Source of the DNA: Brevundimonas guildfordensis
GTDB lineage: Bacteria > Pseudomonadota > Alphaproteobacteria > Caulobacterales > Caulobacteraceae
Assembly (NCBI RefSeq): GCF_014836405.1
Contig: NZ_JACSQU010000001.1
Span: 744,001-808,000, forward strand
Reading direction: 5' to 3'
Length of the DNA stretch: 64,000 nucleotides
The notes beneath the pieces were generated by a model. That model did no database searches, had not been told where the DNA came from, and saw nothing but the letters and a program-made list of their open reading frames with translations. Positions 60,873 through 64,000 of this stretch are shown one piece after another. The translations under genes and the position numbers were made by a program. How positions within the stretch are numbered: position 1 is the first letter of the stretch; each line of letters begins with the position of its first letter.

Positions 60873-62093
60873 TCAGATTCCGGCTGCGCGACCCGCCACA
60901 TAGCGGCCGTGCAGCACCGGCTTGCCCAGCCAATAGGCCAGCTCGGCCGGGCGGCTGATGTCCCAGACGGATAGGTCGGCGGCCTTGCCCGCCTCGACCG
61001 TGCCGATCTCTTCGTGCAACCCTAGCGCGCGGGCCGCATGACGCGTGACCCCGGCCAGCGCCTCTTCCGGCGTCAGGCGGAACTGGACGCAGGCCAGGTT
61101 GATCGCCGCCGTCATCGACGCGACCGGCGAAGTGCCGGGGTTGCAATCAGTCGCCACCGCCATCCGCACTCCGTGCTGGCGCAGCAGGGCGATCGGCGGA
61201 GCCTGCGTCTCGCGCAGCATCAGGAAGGCGCCGGGCAGCAACACCGCCACCACACCCGCCTCAGCCATCGCCTTCACGCCGGCCTCGGTGGTGTGCTCGA
61301 TGTGGTCGGCGGACAGGGCGTGATAGCGGGCGGCCAGGGCCGCGCCGCCGCCATCCGACAACTGATCGGCGTGCAGCTTGACCGGCAGGCCCAGTTCCTC
61401 AGCCTTCTCGAACAGACGGCTGACCTCCTCGACCGAGAAGGCGATGGGCTCGCAATAGGCGTCGACCGCGTCGACCAGCCCTTCGGCGTGGGCGGCGGGC
61501 AGGATCTCATCCACAGCCTTATCCACATAGACGGCGCGGTCGGCCTTATGCTCTGGCGGCACCGCATGCAGGCCCAGGTAGGAGGTGCGCACCCGCACCC
61601 CGGCCTCGCGTCCGATACGGCGGGCGACGCGCAGCATCTTCAGTTCGCTGTCGTGATCCAGACCATAGCCGGACTTGATCTCGACCGTGGTGACGCCGGT
61701 GGCTTTCAGCCCCGCCAGACGCGCCAGGGCCGAGGCGTAGAGTTGATCCTCGCTCTCTTCGCGCGTGGCGCGCACGGACGAGACGATGCCGCCCCCGGCG
61801 CGAGCGATCTCTTCATAGGTCGCGCCTTCCAGCCGCCGCTCGAACTCGCCCGAGCGGTCGCCGCCGAAGACCAGATGGGTGTGGCAGTCGATCAGCCCAG
61901 GCGTGACCCAGCGGCCGCCCAGACTGTCGATTTCCACAGCCTTGTGCACAGGCAGGTCCGCGCGCGGCCCGACCCACACGATGCCCCCATCCTTGATCAG
62001 GATCGCGGCGTCCTCGATCGCACCGTAGGGGGCGGCACCCTCGGTCATGGTCGCGACGTGGCAGTCGGTGATGAGGCGGTCAGCGAGGATCAT
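60873..62093 (-). CDS. hutI: Imidazolonepropionase HutI
   Basis: 406-residue amidohydrolase converting imidazolonepropionate to N-formimino-L-glutamate, the third step of histidine degradation. Metal site '[14 protein letters not shown]' (HxH, about 68-80), substrate segments '[13 protein letters not shown]' and '[20 protein letters not shown]', later ligands His in '[13 protein letters not shown]' and Asp in '[13 protein letters not shown]'. ATG overlaps the hutG stop (ATGA). The product feeds HutG, encoded just before it. Confidence 0.97.
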   Translation of the reverse strand: MILADRLITDCHVATMTEGAAPYGAIEDAAILIKDGGIVWVGPRADLPVHKAVEIDSLGGRWVTPGLIDCHTHLVFGGDRSGEFERRLEGATYEEIARAGGGIVSSVRATREESEDQLYASALARLAGLKATGVTTVEIKSGYGLDHDSELKMLRVARRIGREAGVRVRTSYLGLHAVPPEHKADRAVYVDKAVDEILPAAHAEGLVDAVDAYCEPIAFSVEEVSRLFEKAEELGLPVKLHADQLSDGGGAALAARYHALSADHIEHTTEAGVKAMAEAGVVAVLLPGAFLMLRETQAPPIALLRQHGVRMAVATDCNPGTSPVASMTAAINLACVQFRLTPEEALAGVTRHAARALGLHEEIGTVEAGKAADLSVWDISRPAELAYWLGKPVLHGRYVAGRAAGI

Positions 62094-62989
62094 CGCGCGG
62101 CCACCCCGCTGAGGATTTCACAGAACCAGCGCCCGGCCGTGAGCGAGCCGAGGTCGCCGATTTCCAGCGACGGGTCGTATTCGGTCAGGTCGACCGCGCG
62201 GACCTTGGGGCAGGCGCCGATGGCGCGGGCGGCGTCGAAGAAGTCGTGCACAGACACGCCGCCCGGCCGCGCGCCGGGGCTGGCGGGCCACTGGCTGCGA
62301 TCAATCACGTCGATGTCGAAGTCGACGTAGATCACCTCGCACAGGGACGACAGGCGCTCCAGTTCCTCGACCACGACGCTTTCCAGACCACGCTGGCGGC
62401 ACTCGCGGGCGGTCCGGACGCTGATGCCCGCCGCCTCGGCCTTTTCGTGGGCCCTGCGGGTGTTGGCGAAGGGCGCCAGGCCCACCTGACTGATGCGGCG
62501 GCCGTCCATGCCGTCGTCCAACAGCGCCTGGATCGGATTGCCGTTGGTCAGGCCCTGATCCGTGTCGCGCAGGTCGAAATGGGCGTCCAGCGTCAGCACG
62601 CCGACGCGCTCAAGACCCAGCGCATGAACGCCTGGTCGGGTAATGGCGTTGTTGCCGCCGACGAGAATGGTCAGGGCGCGATGGGCATGAGCGGCGACCG
62701 CGTCGCGCACCGGCGCGAAGGCGTCGAACGGCGAGACGGCCTTCAGCGCCACGTCGCCAGCGTCATGGACCTTGATCTCCAGCTCCAGCCCCGTCTCGAC
62801 GTCATAGGTCGACAGGCGCGGCAGGACGGCGCGCAGGGCCTTGGGCCCCAGGTCGCAACGGCCCGGCGTCAGCGACCGCTCGTTCAACGGCGCGCCGATC
62901 AGGGCGACCGGGGCGTCGGGATGCTGGCCGACCAGATCGCCGACGGAGCGCCACCCCAGGGCTTCAGACGGTTGGCTCATCGGGGTCAT
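62090..62989 (-). CDS. hutG: Formimidoylglutamase HutG (arginase family)
   Basis: 299-residue ureohydrolase-family enzyme expected to hydrolyse N-formimino-L-glutamate to glutamate and formamide. Metal ligands: 'LDAHFDLRD' (D135, H137, D139) and '[10 protein letters not shown]' (D223, D225, D230). The first ligand block reads '[12 protein letters not shown]', with Asn where the arginase family usually has His (GGDH). Assignment as HutG rests on family plus its place between hutI and hutC. ATG 62989 overlaps the hutC stop; ATG 62980 is a possible alternative. Confidence 0.92.
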   Translation of the reverse strand: MTPMSQPSEALGWRSVGDLVGQHPDAPVALIGAPLNERSLTPGRCDLGPKALRAVLPRLSTYDVETGLELEIKVHDAGDVALKAVSPFDAFAPVRDAVAAHAHRALTILVGGNNAITRPGVHALGLERVGVLTLDAHFDLRDTDQGLTNGNPIQALLDDGMDGRRISQVGLAPFANTRRAHEKAEAAGISVRTARECRQRGLESVVVEELERLSSLCEVIYVDFDIDVIDRSQWPASPGARPGGVSVHDFFDAARAIGACPKVRAVDLTEYDPSLEIGDLGSLTAGRWFCEILSGVAAR

Positions 62990-63684
62990 CCTTTGGTCGG
63001 AGAAAAGCGCGCGACCAGATCATAGGCTGCGCCGGGGAAAATCTGAGAGGCCCACGTCACGCCCTGCCCGTCGCGCCAGGTGCGGCGCTCCAGCCGCAGG
63101 CAGGGCGCGCCGTCGGCCAGCCCCAGCCCCGCCGCCGTCTCGCGGTCGGCGCCGACGGCAGAGATACGATGTTCGGCCTCGGTCCAGGGCATGTGGGCCA
63201 GCAGCCAGCCGCCGGGGGGCTGGGCGGTGAAGTCGGCGGCCTCGGCCTCGGGCGCCGCATCCAGCGAAATCAGGCGGCGCTCGAAGACAAAGGGCAGATC
63301 GTCGGCCAGATGCAGGGTCTCCAGTTCGATCACCCTCTCGCCAAGCCCCTCGTCCGGCAGCGCCGGGCGGACGATGCGGCCCAGAAGGCGGTGAGTATAG
63401 GCCAGCCCCCTGCCCTCGACCTCGGACTGGATGTCGGGAATGGCGACCAGAGCCGAGGAATGGACCGGCGGGTGGGCGACCACGGTTCCGGCACGGCGAC
63501 GGCGCACCACCAGCCCCCGGGCCGACAGGTCCGACATGGCGCGCGACACGGTCATGCGGGCGCAGCCGTATTCCGCCGTCAGCTCGGCCTCGGTCGGGAT
63601 GCGGAAACCGGGCCGCCATTCGCCCGAGGCGATGCGGCGCTCGATGTCGCCTGCGATGCGGCGATGAAGCGGTTCCTGGTCCAT
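62986..63684 (-). CDS. hutC: Histidine utilisation repressor HutC (GntR family)
   Basis: 232-residue GntR/HutC regulator that represses hut genes and is released by urocanate. N-terminal winged helix: 'LHRRIAGDIERRIASGEWRPGFRIPTEAELTAEYGCARMTVSRAM' in outline (about 5-50). C-terminal UTRA ligand domain (about 85-230). Start at ATG 63684; the longer frame reaches back into the operator. First gene of the hutC-hutG-hutI unit, diverging from hutU around the palindrome at 63713, so it should autoregulate. Confidence 0.95.
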   Translation of the reverse strand: MDQEPLHRRIAGDIERRIASGEWRPGFRIPTEAELTAEYGCARMTVSRAMSDLSARGLVVRRRRAGTVVAHPPVHSSALVAIPDIQSEVEGRGLAYTHRLLGRIVRPALPDEGLGERVIELETLHLADDLPFVFERRLISLDAAPEAEAADFTAQPPGGWLLAHMPWTEAEHRISAVGADRETAAGLGLADGAPCLRLERRTWRDGQGVTWASQIFPGAAYDLVARFSPTKG

Positions 63685-63712
63685 GATGCGAAACTGCCCC
63701 TTGCGCGCGTTA

Positions 63713-63724
63713 ATGTCTAGACAT
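63713..63724. promoter_or_regulatory. HutC operator palindrome
   Basis: ATGTCTAGACAT, a perfect 12-bp palindrome within the 93-bp gap between hutC and hutU. It has the TGT-N4-ACA form of GntR/HutC sites. Placed midway, it could control both directions. Confidence 0.75.
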
Positions 63725-63777
63725 AACACTTCCCCAACGACGGCCCATCCCGCACTCTGGGCCGCATGGAGGAATCG

Positions 63778-64000
63778 ATGAGCGCCACGCCCAACACCCG
63801 CATCATCCGCAGCCCGCGCGGGTCTGAAAAGACCGCCAAGACCTGGGCGGCCGAAGCCGCCATGCGCATGCTCATGAACAACCTCGACCCCGAGGTGGCC
63901 GAGCGCCCCGAGGACCTGGTCGTCTATGGCGGCATCGGCAAGGCAGCCCGCAACTGGCAGGCCTTCGACACCATCGTGGACCAGCTGCAGAAGCTGGAAG
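63778..64000 (+). CDS. hutU: Urocanate hydratase HutU, 5' part (cut by window end)
   Basis: N-terminal 74 codons of urocanate hydratase, which converts urocanate to imidazolonepropionate. The protein starts [15 protein letters not shown], and '[21 protein letters not shown]' and '[19 protein letters not shown]' match the family N-terminus. Ribosome site GGAGG six bases before ATG 63778; an ATG at 63766 is in frame but sits on this ribosome site. Its product is the substrate of HutI. The rest lies outside the window. Confidence 0.95.
   Translation, partial: MSATPNTRIIRSPRGSEKTAKTWAAEAAMRMLMNNLDPEVAERPEDLVVYGGIGKAARNWQAFDTIVDQLQKLE

Overview
This is a GC-rich, gene-dense chromosomal stretch from an alphaproteobacterium, most likely a Caulobacteraceae member close to Brevundimonas. 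That placement is inferred from a Caulobacter-type PopZ, a class I lysyl-tRNA synthetase, an imuA-imuB-dnaE2 mutagenesis cassette behind an alphaproteobacterial LexA box (GAAC-N7-GAAC), many hybrid histidine kinases and the overall codon use. I see about 57 protein genes and four tRNA genes (Cys, Asn, Arg, Lys). I see no rRNA, insertion sequence, prophage or CRISPR array.

Layout. 1-10 kb: a YihY-type membrane protein, a TusA-like/CinA-like pair, a fused MFS/spermidine-synthase-like protein, sdhE-mfd and recG. 10-14 kb: popZ, a TolC-type outer membrane factor, a degenerate isoaspartate-methyltransferase-like protein, tRNA-Cys, a SpoU methylase and tRNA-Asn. 14.4-20.1 kb: the SOS mutagenesis operon. 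20-24.5 kb: a cystathionine beta-lyase-like gene whose end lies inside an opposing tRNA-Arg, a complex I accessory subunit, a small Sel1-like protein, two RcnB-family proteins with different low-complexity repeats, and a small lipoprotein. 24.5-37.5 kb: queE-queC, a CBS-like/kinase/receiver protein without the H-box histidine, a DNA exonuclease, two thioesterases, small orphan genes, an S24 regulator, lysS, a MaoC hydratase, and queA-nucleotidyltransferase-tgt. 37.7-43.7 kb: an overlapping operon of membrane hybrid kinase, CheR, REC-less CheB and receiver-kinase. 44-54 kb: tamA-tamB, a radical SAM protein, an RlmD-like RNA methyltransferase, a glycine-zipper protein and tlyA. 54-60.7 kb: valS and a large MmeI-like DNA methyltransferase with a nuclease motif. 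60.9-64 kb: histidine utilisation genes hutI-hutG-hutC diverging from hutU around a palindromic operator.

Themes. Genes are tightly packed: many same-strand pairs overlap by ATGA or TTGA, and convergent pairs share or abut their stop codons. Queuosine synthesis is represented by two early genes (queE, queC) and two late ones (queA, tgt) in separate operons. DNA repair is strong (mfd, recG, imuA/imuB/dnaE2, DEXR-type nuclease). The best candidate for an under-described system is the kinase-CheR-CheB-kinase operon. It carries the chemotaxis methylation enzymes without any receptor, CheA or CheW, and its kinase has a Glu/Gln-rich coiled coil that could be their substrate. Several enzymes have lost canonical metal-binding residues (Tgt, the RlmD-like methylase, HutG), and two proteins look like degenerate catalysts (the 26 kb kinase and the 12.4 kb methyltransferase).
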